DNA of 64,000 nucleotides from Atrichornis clamosus. Lineage: Eukaryota > Chordata > Aves > Passeriformes > Menuridae. Positions 34,601-44,972 of the stretch are shown here, piece by piece. Both the position numbers and the translations under genes were made by a program. Position 1 is the stretch's first letter; each line of letters begins with the position of its first letter. The notes under the pieces were generated by a model. That model had not been told where the DNA came from, searched no databases, and saw only the letters and a list, made by a program, of their open reading frames with translations. The DNA is taken from NCBI GenBank assembly GCA_013400975.1, contig WBMZ01008948.1, forward strand, positions 186,001-250,000, in the 5' to 3' direction.

Positions 34601-36533
34601 GCTAATCCCTGTTATAAGCAGCAGGCAGATGAGGCTGTGAGTTGCTGGACAAGAACTGCAGGAAAAATCCTTAGAGAGATGAAGTATCTCCAATATATTT
34701 GCTATCAGCCAAAAACAGAGTGAAAAATGCTTCTCCTACCTTGCAGGGCTTTTGTATCTAAATGTTTTTCTTCATCCTAAAATCACCCTATGATTTTTTT
34801 TGCATCAGAGTTTAGATTGCTGGGGTTTTGTCTACCCATTTCTTCAGCTCCAAAATTAATATTTCAGTGTATTAAGCTTGGGCAGTGGTGTACAGGACTA
34901 AAGGAAAGTAGTAACACTCAAGGACTCCAGAGCTCCAACCTCCTGTAACCTTGAACTGACTCATTCCCAGTGCCAGAGCTCCTCAAAATCCTTCAGAACC
35001 TCTGAGCTGGGCAGCTCCTGCTCTGTAGGATGGATGATTGATGACAGTGGGATTTACAACCCTTGGCTCCTCCATACCAGGCCATTTATTCACCATAGAA
35101 GAAATTTAGGAACTGCTCAACACCTGACAGTGGCAGCACAGAACAATTTAAGAGAATTAAAGATAATTTCTGTATTTAATTAAGAACCATCCAGGCAGCT
35201 GAGAATTACACAATACCAAAAGATCAGTAGTGAACTTTTAATCTCATCTTCTGCAGAGAACAATGTGGCCTTTTCAAAGACCAGGAATAGTTAAATTTAA
35301 CATAGGAGAGAAAAATAGGGGGGTTTTCATAATTTCTACAATCAGTCCCAAGTGTTATCCATTTCATGTCATTACAGGAACATTATTTTTATGCATTAAG
35401 ATTGAGCTGCCCAGAAATGAAATCTGTTTTGCACAGGACAACCAGCAAGAGCCATGTCCTAGTGAACCCTACACAGGGTTTTGCCCTGTCTACATATAAA
35501 TATCATCTCAACAAAACCCTGACCTCAGTTGCTTTTGCAAACAACTTCTTTCAGCCACAACTTTTACATTCTTACAGCAGCTCCCAGGGTTGTTGGGTTA
35601 TTCTGCACAACTGAATTCCACACCTTCCTCTGGATGTGAGACAGGGAAATAATTGGTTGCAAAGCCTCCCTCTTGCTGGAGTTCTGAAACCCATTAAAGC
35701 TGTGTCTCAGGGAGGGAGAACATGTTCTCTGAAGGATTACTTGGAACTTAGAACAGTTGCAATGTTATCCTATTAAAACCTGTATTATAATAAAGGTCAG
35801 GGCTCATTCTAATGCCTTAAGCACGTGGAAATGTCCACATCGAGCCCCACACACAGCAGGACACTTGCTAACACCCCCCAGCTCTCCGCCCTGTGCTAAC
35901 AAGACCAGCCTGAAGCATTAATTATGTTTGAAACAGCTCTTCAAGCACGTGCCCCACAAACTGAACATGAAATATCTCAGTATGCAGTGGTTCATTTAAG
36001 AAAAAAAACTGCACTGGTACCACCATTCAGCATCACTGAGTTAATTTTCTGTGGATTTTTTTTTAGCTCTGGAGATCATTTTTCCTCCTAACATGCCTAA
36101 GAAATAGTGCTGCAGCAGCTGAAACCTTAATGCATAAATACAGTCTGTTTTCCTTAAATATGTACTTAGGTTGTTTTCTAGACAATTAAACTTCTCAGAG
36201 CAAAGTATCAGCTGAAGAGAGCAAATATTTGAATGATATTCAGTGCAAAAAATGATGACTAACAGGACAAAATGGTGTAATTTCAGGAGCTGTACTTTAT
36301 AATCATCATTTTGAGCAGGGAACAGTGCTGCAAACCATGGGGGTACAAACACAGCAGTTGCTGCAATCAGCTCCTGCTCCTTCATAGAGATTCCGTAGTC
36401 TTGTGTAGTTGACAAATTTTTAATTCATTCTATTTGAAAAAAAAAACCACCAAAAAACCAACAAAACCCCCCATAGCTTATTAGTCCTCCTATTGCAGGA
36501 GTTGTAGCCATGAATGCAAAACTCAAAGGGTGC
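31691..36533. other. Long unique stretch
   Basis: No gene or transposon recognised in about 4.8 kb. AT-rich parts at 32100-32420 and 36000-36300. A 152-codon plus-strand frame (33820-34278) has no recognisable domain. An A/C-rich tract sits at 36428-36475. Confidence 0.5.
36428..36475. repeat. A/C-rich low-complexity tract
   Basis: A(10) followed by 'ccaccaaaaaaccaacaaaa' and a C run. It is similar in type to 2583-2752 and sits about 60 bp before a CR1 copy. Confidence 0.8.
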
Positions 36534-36710
36534 TGAGGCCCTGGCACAGGGTGCCCTGAGAAGCTGAGGCTGCCCCATTCCTGCAAGTGTCCAAGGCCAG
36601 GTTGGACAGAGCTTGGAGCATCCTGGGATAGTGGAAGGTGTCCCTGCCCAGGGCAGGGGATGGGATGGGATGGGCTTTAAGGTCTTTTCCAACCCAAACC
36701 ATTCCATGGA
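36534..36710 (+). mobile_element. CR1 LINE 3' end, truncated
   Basis: Plus-sense: 'ggccctggcacagggtgccc', 'gtccaaggccaggttggaca', 'ggtgtccctgcccagggcag', 'gggctttaaggtcttttcca' and 'acccaaaccattccatgga'. A short (GGGAT) reiteration lies at about 36657-36674. Confidence 0.95.
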
Positions 36711-37079
36711 TGCTGCCATCCAGCTCCTAATTCCTGCACCTCTGTCCTGCTGTGTAGCTGGGTTTGGCACAGTACCCACGGGAGATGAACCATTTTAATG
36801 GCTGCCTCTCCTCCTGGCTGTCAGCACAGTGCCAGAACACCCTCCCACAAACCTGGAGTGGGAGAGCAGCAGCCACCATCCCATGGTTCTCCTCTGGGAA
36901 ATGCTGTTTTGGTGCTACCACACCAACCAGCCACCATCCTCAAAGGACAAATCCCAGGGAAATTCAAAATGTGCCATGAGACCTGTTATGAGGGGTTTGG
37001 TACTTTCAGAAATGGGTGAGACAACCGTGAGGATGGAGAACCCCCATGAGAGGAGGTTTGCTGCAAGGAACAGAGCAGC

Positions 37080-37710
37080 AGTGAGGAGAGGGCCTGAGCG
37101 GCCTTCCATCCAGCACAGCCGGCCTGGGAGAGGCTGGCTCACATCCTACGGGATGTCCCTGCCCTCAGACACAAACCCTGCAAGCCTGCTGGAGTTTTGC
37201 AGTGATGCCCAGTGATGTGATGCCAATGTGCTGCCCTCCCAGGCTCAGCCCCTTCCCAGGGGTACCCGTGGGTGGAACAGCCGGAGCACGGCTCCCTCGG
37301 CCGCTGCTGGGCGTTGGGAACCGCACAACTCAAGGATCATTCCCACTTCTCAGGGGGCTTCCCATCCAAAGCACGCTCCCCATGGCCATGGGAACTGACT
37401 GCTCAGCCCTGAGCCTGGTGTGAATCTCTGCTCAGTGCTGCACTTTGGGCACGTCAAACTCCAATGCCCCGGCGGGATCGTGCAAAGCCGAACAGGAACC
37501 GGAGTGAATTGTGGTGCCTGGCTGCAAACTGCATGAACAGCCTTTAAAACACCCCTTCCGTCCTCACCAGGTGAAGAATCCCTCACGCAGGCAGGCAGCA
37601 GACTGTTCGTGCATAATTTAAGAGCCTCATCCAGTTTCCATTAAGTCAATGAGAAATCTCCTTCCACCCTTGATGTCAAGTGAGCGGTGCCACGGGGAGC
37701 GACACAGAGC
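37080..37710. promoter_or_regulatory. CpG-enriched patch, possible island remnant
   Basis: Two denser pockets occur, 37265-37325 (about seven CpGs) and 37448-37502 (about six), with scattered CpGs up to 37710. The average is well above the surrounding AT-rich DNA but below a classical island. No TATA box, transcription start or first exon is recognised. Confidence 0.28.
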
Positions 37711-38048
37711 TGTGGGCATCAGGGGCTGGCAAGGTGAGCTGACCTACCTGAGCTGCACATTTGAAGCAAAACCAGCAAAAAAAAAAAAAATTTTAACCAA
37801 ATCATTCTATAGAGCAAACAGAAAATTTACTTCCAAGGACTATAACTTTGTGTTTTCAGTGACTGAAGGGTTTTTTATGTCATAGCAGGACTTCTGCAGG
37901 GGAGCAGTGGCTGAGTCGAGATGCTCAGTGCAGGGATGCTGTTGGCACAGGACTGAGCTTCCCTAGGGAATCTGTCAAAAACACTTGTGCCACCCAGATC
38001 ACACCAAACACAGCCTCAGCCATCAGGGTTTGGTTGCTTTTTCTAATT

Positions 38049-38125
38049 TAAAAAAAAAACAAAAAACAAAAAAACACAAAATCAACCCACCAACAAATGA
38101 AAAAAACAGCAAAAAGAAAACTAAA
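38049..38125. repeat. A/C-rich low-complexity tract
   Basis: Runs of A broken by single C ('aaaaaaaaacaaaaaacaaa') followed by 'aatcaacccaccaacaaatg', with G almost absent until 38099. Confidence 0.8.
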
Positions 38126-38726
38126 GTTAAAAGTTTTTTTGTCCCAGTGTTAATTTAAAGGAGGGGAAGGAGGAGGAAAGGGAGCAGAATCATTTCCTGG
38201 GATATATTTGAGGCACCTGCAAATATGTGCAGTCAAAGCCCATTTGTGGGGTGGTAAGAACCCAAATTGTTAAAACCAAAACAAGTAAGAACACTATAAA
38301 AGTGGGAGCAAGGCACCGACTGTCTTCATGAGGCTCAAAATGTCACACTACCATGAACAGAGCATTTAGCCCCAGCCAGGGCTTCCTCCAGCTTGACCCT
38401 GGCCCAGGGGACAGTCCCAGTTCCCAGCAGCTGAGCACGTCAACAGGTCTTGGCTAAGTCAGCAGGAGCTTTCTGGACCAGAAAGATCCCAGTTTTGTGG
38501 CTACCAGGCACTAATAACACACTGTGGGTAATCTGAGATAAAAAAGGAGTTTTCCAAAACCCAGGCAAACTTAGGGCATGAAGCTTTCCAGTTCAGGTAA
38601 GGCTGCTTTCTGCTCCATGGATCTTAATCACAATTCCATCATGTTATCCCCCTGGTGCTCTCTCCTGCCATTGCAAACATATGTTACAGAATCAAATAAT
38701 GTTTATTAAACATTTTAATCTGGAGG

Positions 38727-38850
38727 TCACAGAATCCCAGAAAGGTTTGGGTTGGGAGGAACCTTAAAGCCCATCCCATTCCACCACCTTCCACCATCCC
38801 AGGTTACTCCAAGCCCCGTCCAACCTGGCCTTAGACACTTCCAGGGATGA
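38727..38850 (-). mobile_element. CR1 LINE 3' end with a small internal deletion
   Basis: Antisense CR1: 'tcacagaatcccagaaaggt', 'ttgggttgggaggaacctta', then 'ccattccaccaccttccacc', which skips the usual GCCATGGGCAGGGACA block, then 'aacctggccttagacacttc'. The deletion of about 16-20 bp is a private mark of this copy. Confidence 0.93.
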
Positions 38851-40500
38851 GGAAGTTAAGTTTGAGCTCTCTTTTGTTTTAAGCCAGTGCAGGAACCTTT
38901 AAAGTGCCTTTTTTCTACCAAGCAAAATTCTGCCTTCCCACTGCGCTGCCCAAGTACTCAGTGCTGCCCCTGAGCTCTCAGATCTGTGCCTGGAACTCTA
39001 ATATTTGCCAGGATTCAGCCAATTTGACAGACCAGGCATCCTGCAGAGCAGACAGCTTTGATAACATATTTTACAGGCTCAAAAAGGAGACAACTTCAGG
39101 CTCTTTTCCTTCTCCTTGCTGGGGAGAGCAGCCCTGTTTCACTGGCAGGGACTCTTCAGGTACTTGCTTTTAAGGACCACCTAAAAAAGTGGTTGGAACT
39201 TCTGTCAAAAGGGCATCTCAGGTCCATCTGTGGGGTAATCTCAGTGTAAATCCACACCTGCTTGGGCAAATCAGCCCCAAGATCCCTCAAATGTCTCAAT
39301 ACCTTCTTGTATTTGGGTTTCTCAAAAGCCTAAGGAAATCAAATCCTTCAGGAAACTTCAGCTCTGCCCTCCTCCAGCACGTCTCGTGAAGCGGGAGGAG
39401 ATGCTTGGCCTGATTCCACTTTGATACCATTCCATCCCACATCTCATTTGCACAGGCTCTCAGCAGTGCCTGAAAAATTCCATCAAAGGAAAGGATACGC
39501 AGTGTTTCACATATTAATTTGTGTATTAAAGTGGAAGACTAAACCCTTTTTACCTCATGGCTTCACTGAAAGCAAGTGAAATTTATTCCAAGCTATCAAT
39601 TAACTGCTTGTTTCCAAAATGAGCAACAAGTCCTTCCCACCATCTCTCCCCATCTCACAAATCCAACTACAGGCACAGACATCTCACCTAGCTCATTTTT
39701 ACGGTGATACAGTGTTTTTAAAGATAAATGCATTTCAAGTACATCAGTGTTTCAGGGCTGCATTAAATTGAGTTATGCATCAGCCTCACATCCCCACACT
39801 CTCCCAAGATTCCTTATTCAGCTTCCTCCTTGTGGGAGAGCTTATCACAGCCAGGATTGCAAGGTCATGACTTAAATCAGCTCTTCCAGACCTCCTGAGC
39901 TCCTCCAAACTTTAAAGAAGCCCATCCAAGTGGTCTCTGACCACCTCTGCATGGGGGTAAATCTGCAGCCCCATTTGTGTGCAGAATGTCTATATGGAAA
40001 GCCAGCACCAAGCACTGAATATTTTGCTGTAAATTCCAGTTCACTGCACAATTCTGACAGCTCTGTAAAAAGCAGGAGGTAGAGCAGGACCACCTGACTC
40101 ACCTGGACAGGTAAAAACCAGAAAACAAGGGAGACATCCACTAAGGGCAACACTGATTTTGTTGTATTCCCAGAAAGAAAAGGGAATTTCAGCAGACAGC
40201 AGCCTGTAAATCTACCTGGAAATCCACGTCAGGAAGAAAATTACTTCTAAGGTTATTTCTTAAATATAGTGAAGATTTAGTGTTGGCCACATTTTTTACT
40301 GTTATACACTAGGAAAGATTCCTGCAAACCATATTAGAAGTGTTTATCCTGTTTTATTGCTTAAAAATATGGTTTAAACAAAAGCTACACAGAAAATGGA
40401 AAGGTTATTGAAGACATTTGAGTCTTGTGTATTACTTTTCTTACACAATTTCTGGCATACTTTTATTTTCTTAATCTTATTGAAAGTACAGTAAACACAT

Positions 40501-40566
40501 TTCAGATGACAGCTTTTTCTGTGGAATTTCTGTTTCAGATAACAGCTTTTTCTATGCAACAGCTGT
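40501..40566. repeat. 33-bp degenerate tandem duplication
   Basis: 'ttcagatgacagctttttct' at 40501 recurs as 'ttcagataacagctttttct' at 40534. The first 23 bases of each unit agree at all but two positions, and the last ten have diverged. Confidence 0.75.
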
Positions 40567-40920
40567 TCCTTCACTTCAAAAATAGGATTTTCAGATATAA
40601 TTTAAAACATTATTAGTAGCATTATTTTATTCATAATGAAACTGATAGCATTAAGATTTTAAATTTTCATTCTACTGTTTACTAGCTGTTCCACATGACT
40701 AATAGCTTCTATTCCACTTTCTACATAAAGAACAGTAACTTTTGGGCATTTCGTGCACATTGCTCAGCCTCAGTATCATGAACATGATTTCTTGGAAAGA
40801 AAAATACAATAAATGGTGCTCAAAAAAAAAAATCATCAATAGTCCCACTAATTGAATTTTGAAGAGAAAAGAATTTGAGACAGATCAGAAATCTTAATGA
40901 GTTGAAATAAAAATATCATA

Positions 40921-40962
40921 TTATTCATCCAGTCCTGTACCTTATTCATCCAGTCCTGTAAC
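40921..40962. repeat. 21-bp tandem duplication
   Basis: 'ttattcatccagtcctgta' plus two bases occurs twice back to back (40921-40941 and 40942-40962) with one or no difference besides the last bases. It looks recent. Confidence 0.92.
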
Positions 40963-41727
40963 TTAGTGCATTCAGCTGCCTAAAGCACCAAAACCATCTT
41001 GATGACAAGATATCACACCCAGATCATTCCCAAATCCCAGCCCACTTCCCATGGCTACAGCAATTCGTTCCACTTTGCAGAAAACGGGACAAGGCAGTGG
41101 CAAAGGCCTGGTACAGCATTTGTACAAAATGACACTAAAAAGCCACTTATCGTATTTCAACACCAGTCTTCCACCATCTCCTCAGCATTTCAAAGTAGGA
41201 AGTGCTCTGTTCCGATGTTTTCTGACTGCACTTCTCAAAGAATCAGGATTTTTGCAAGCAGGAGCTTGCACAGCTGTTGCACTGAACGAGGTTCTTCACC
41301 AAGGCAGGTATAAATACAATATCCCCTCCCAAATCCAGTTATGTAACAGGACACCAACCAGCAGCATCAGCCTTACCGACTTAACACAGGGATCGCTGGG
41401 ATTCTGAGGTGAGAATTAATTATTCATAAACAAGTCCTTGTTAACTAAAACCATTATTACCCACTTACACTGGAGAGCTGTGGTTTAATAAGCAGCACGA
41501 GCAGTACAAATAGAAAATGACTCTGAGATGCCTCAACTCTGAGAGCTGCTTCCAGAGCCAGCCCAGCTCCCAGCAGCACACACACTGAGGGAGGTTTCCC
41601 CAAAACAACCCCAGCAAGGTCTGCAAAGGCCCTTCCACAACAAGGACTTCTCAGTCAATGAAAAATCAGAACGAGCTCTCTCCATTAAAAATAATTTACA
41701 AAGATCTCAAGTGCATCTCTGTGCCCT

Positions 41728-41822
41728 GAGCAACCTGGGCTAGGGAAGGAGTCCCTGCCCAGGGCAGAGGGGTTGGAATGAGATGGGCTTTGGGGTCCCT
41801 TCCAACCAGTCTGGGATTGTGG
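41728..41822 (+). mobile_element. CR1 LINE 3' end, short
   Basis: 'gagcaacctgggctagggaa', 'ggagtccctgcccagggcag', 'aatgagatgggctttggggt' and 'cccttccaaccagtctggga'. About 95 bp, with a weak octamer end. Confidence 0.9.
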
Positions 41823-42400
41823 GTCAGGAAAGAGTTCCTCAGCAAGCAATGTTTATTTTATGATTTCTGAATATAAGTTGCTAAAATTCATTCTAAATCG
41901 CCAATATCTCATGACTGCCAGCTTCAAAATTTGTTGTTATTAATTAGCAACTATTACACAAAGCATGCAGAAAGAGGGACAGGTCCCAGTGTCTGGATAA
42001 CCCCCTTTCCATGGCACAGAGAGCCAATATTGTTCCATTATTCATCAGAAGGTGTTGAAGAACATGAGGTGTTGAGTGTGCTATTTGATCAAGCAGCAAG
42101 CTTCTAAAAATATTTTCAGTTCTATTTATTGGGAATCTGCTTCTATTTTTTCCTCCGCATAAACCACTTGCATGGCAAGGTGCAACACAAGCCTGCAGCC
42201 GGTGTCATAAACATGCCAACAAGGAAGAAAAAGCTCAGAGCAATCACATTTCACTAATTTATGTTGCAGAAATCCCACAACCTTAAATAGGGGAAAAAAC
42301 CTCTTTATTCAAACATATTCCCTAGGAAAAGAAAGATTCCCTGCCCTGCCCCATCTGTTCTCATCACGCCCTGGAAGCCCATCCCCAGCAAAAGGATGGA
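41823..42400. other. Unique non-coding stretch
   Basis: No gene or repeat recognised. Confidence 0.5.
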
Positions 42401-42510
42401 ATTATGGAATATGGGATCATAGGATAACCTGGAAAGGACCCACAAGGATCGCTGAGTCCAACTCCTGGCCCTGCACAGGACTATCCCAAGAACCCCACCA
42501 CTAATTAGGA
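42401..42510 (-). mobile_element. CR1 LINE 3' end, 29093-type subfamily
   Basis: 'attatggaatatgggatcat' (decayed octamers), 'ggaaaggacccacaaggatc', 'gagtccaactcctggccctg' and 'cacaggactatcccaagaac'. This is the antisense of the same UTR type as 29093 and 30330. Confidence 0.92.
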
Positions 42511-44718
42511 CATTAGTTCAACACCAGGATAAACTTAATCCACAATTTCCTCTCAGCAGATCAATCCAGGCACTCGGTAGCCTGGGCAGAGCCTCTTTGC
42601 GAGCAGCACTGTGAAAATGTGAGCTGGCAAGCTGGCAGGGGCTGCATTCATTTCTGGAGGTATTTGAATCTAATTAGGAGTCTGAGGAGCCGCCAGTTCT
42701 GTGTTTTGTGACAGCACTTTGGGAGTGTGCAGGCACACAAGAGGAATTGATTCCTGAGTAAAGGCAACACCGAAAGCGTGAGAAAAGACAGAAAAGTCCC
42801 ATCTCCTGCCTTAAGTAAGACCAGAAGGAAATCGGGCAGTGACCAGATCTGTTGTCTGCCAGCAGCTCTTACAGACCTCTGAGACAGGTTTCTGAAATCC
42901 TCAAAGCAATATTAACACATTAATTAACTTAAGCCAAGTCAGAGAAGAGGGTGAGCTTACATTGTACTCCTGCGCATTTCTCAAAATAAATAAAACCCCC
43001 AGCACAATACTCCTGATAAATCACTCTGCTGTGCCTCCAAAGCATCACTGCTTCCCCAAAAAACACCCACAGCCACCCAGGGAGAACTCACAGTGAGCAG
43101 CCAGGAGTGGTTTTAACACAAGAGTCTTAAACAGACGGGACAAAACCTGATTAACAAAGCTCCCTTCCAAGGACAAAGGGGGCTCCAGCCCCAGCCCGGG
43201 TGCTGGGTATTTCTAACAACAAACCAGCAGAATAATCAGAGACTCTTTCAAGCACAGAGAGAAGCAGTCAGGGCAGGTTTTCAGCCCGGACACCCAGAGG
43301 ATCTCTCACAACCAATCACAGGAACAGGGACTGAAAAGGGACGAGCTCCCAGCCAAGCTACAACAGGGGGAAGAGGCATTTTATAAAATACCATTACAAT
43401 TCAGTCATAAATAGACATTATTTTATTATCTAATAACATATATAACATATTTAACATATATATGTTAAACATATTTAACCCAGCTAAAGCTGTACACTCC
43501 TAGGTATTTGCATGATGATCCCAGGGGTTTGTGTTTGAAGAGATCTCCTTAGGGACCTAAAATTCCCTTCATTTTTAGGCTAATGCCACATCCCTCCTGG
43601 CTGCAGACATCCAGAGCTGCCTGCTGCTTGCAAGTGGCCGTCTGAGCCTCCACAGACATTTGGAAGATGCTTAATTTTCACTTATGTTTACATCTAATGA
43701 GAAACAGGGAAAAGTAAGACTAGAAGGTACTTCAAAGAAATAAATTCTGGCTTGTTTTTCAGCCTGTTTCTGAAGTTGTTTCTAAGCCATTTTAAAGCAC
43801 ACAAAGAGGCAGTGAATGAATTTTCGCTGCACAGTGCCTTTTTAAGAGTGAAGAACATCCATTATGAAACTATAAAAAGCAGCAACAGCAAACTGTGCCG
43901 TGTTTATCTCGTCACTTGACATATCAAAATACCCACTTAGTGTCAGCACAACAGACTAAAGTGTCTACAAAAGCGGAACTTTGCTCTGTGTCTGGAATAC
44001 TTGCCCCTATTTCAAAGGCAAGTCTCACGAATAGAAAAGGCTCTTAACTGTGTGCTCTTTTCAGTGCTTGTGCCACTGCAGCCCGTCCTTCCTGTACTGA
44101 GGAGGGTGAGGTGTGAATGGGACTTAAGTGCAGTTTAGTAAATATTTGGCACCAGACTGCTTTTCTTAGGGAGGGAGGCTGTTAAATGCATGAAACATCA
44201 TCCATTCACACCACAGCTCCTCCTGTTTGGTCAGGACTGTCCAGGGACACACTTTGGAAGGGAATTCTTAATGAGCAACTGCATTTCAGCTCTCACATCG
44301 CATCTGCTTTCATTAACCTTACAAAGGAGATGGTTTATTCATTATAAAGATATTAAAATGCACTAAGCCTCCTCTTATCTCAAGGTATTTGTCATTGTTT
44401 TGTACAGAAAACGGCACTTATGAGGCTGTTTGAAGTCACTTCTTTTTAATTACTGTTTGCAATTAATTGGCTCCTAGGCGGCTTCCAGGGGACACCCAAA
44501 GCGACTGTGGCTGAACCAGGGCTCCTGAGGCCACAGGTCTCACCCAAACAACTGACGGGTTAAATCCCACTTTCCCTCTCCCCCTCCCTGTGCTTGGTTG
44601 CCTCCAGCACCTCCTGCCCTGAGCTGGGCCCAGGAGCCCCTCTGTTCTCAGGAATCCCAGTTAAAAAATTCCTCGTTAAGGTCTGACAAGCTTAGTTAAA
44701 AGCAGCTCTCCAAAACCT
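42511..44718. other. Unique stretch with an AT-rich palindrome
   Basis: No gene recognised. AT-rich repeat and palindrome at 43432-43480. A homeodomain/SOX-word-rich part lies at 44280-44480. Confidence 0.5.
43432..43480. repeat. AACATAT repeat with a 20-bp perfect palindrome
   Basis: Irregular iterations of AACATAT/ATATTTAAC. Bases 43450-43469 form a perfect 20-bp inverted repeat centred on ATATAT, with arms TTTAACATAT. It could extrude as a cruciform or simply be an AT microsatellite by-product. Confidence 0.85.
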
Positions 44719-44972
44719 GGAATCACAGAGTGGTTTGAGCTGGGACGGCTCTTAAAGCTCATCTTGTTCCATAGACAGGGACACCTCCCACTATCCTAGG
44801 GTGCTCCAAGCCCCGTCCAGCCTGGCCTTGGGCACTGCCAGGGATGGGGCAGCCACAGCTTCTCTGGGCACCCTGTGCCAGGGCCTCCCCTCCCTCACAG
44901 CCAGGAATTCCTTCCCAATATTTCATCTAAATCTCTCCCCTTTCAGCTTAAAGCCACTCCCACTTGTCCTAA
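44719..44972 (-). mobile_element. CR1 LINE 3' end, subfamily shared with 62345
   Basis: Antisense CR1: 'ggaatcacagagtggtttga', 'gggacacctcccactatcct', 'ggccttgggcactgccaggg', then 'aatatttcatctaaatctct' and 'cagcttaaagccactcccac'. The 'aatattt.atctaaat' and 'taaagccactccc' segments distinguish it from the 15151 type. Confidence 0.95.

Larger units (their letters stand above)
36711..38726. other. Unique stretch with a CpG-enriched middle
   Basis: No gene recognised. Bases 37080-37710 are CpG-enriched. A(14) lies at 37777-37790, and an A-rich tract at 38049-38125. Several overlapping 60-128-codon frames on both strands follow from the GC content, and none shows a domain. Confidence 0.5.
38851..41727. 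other. Unique stretch, AT-rich from about 40220 to 40930
   Basis: No gene recognised. It holds a 33-bp degenerate tandem duplication (40501) and a 21-bp tandem duplication (40921). Confidence 0.5.

Noticed and set aside
37649..37740. Possible exon ending in 'ggcaag' before 'gtgagc'
   Set aside because: A donor-like word alone. No acceptor with a polypyrimidine tract and no conserved reading frame upstream.
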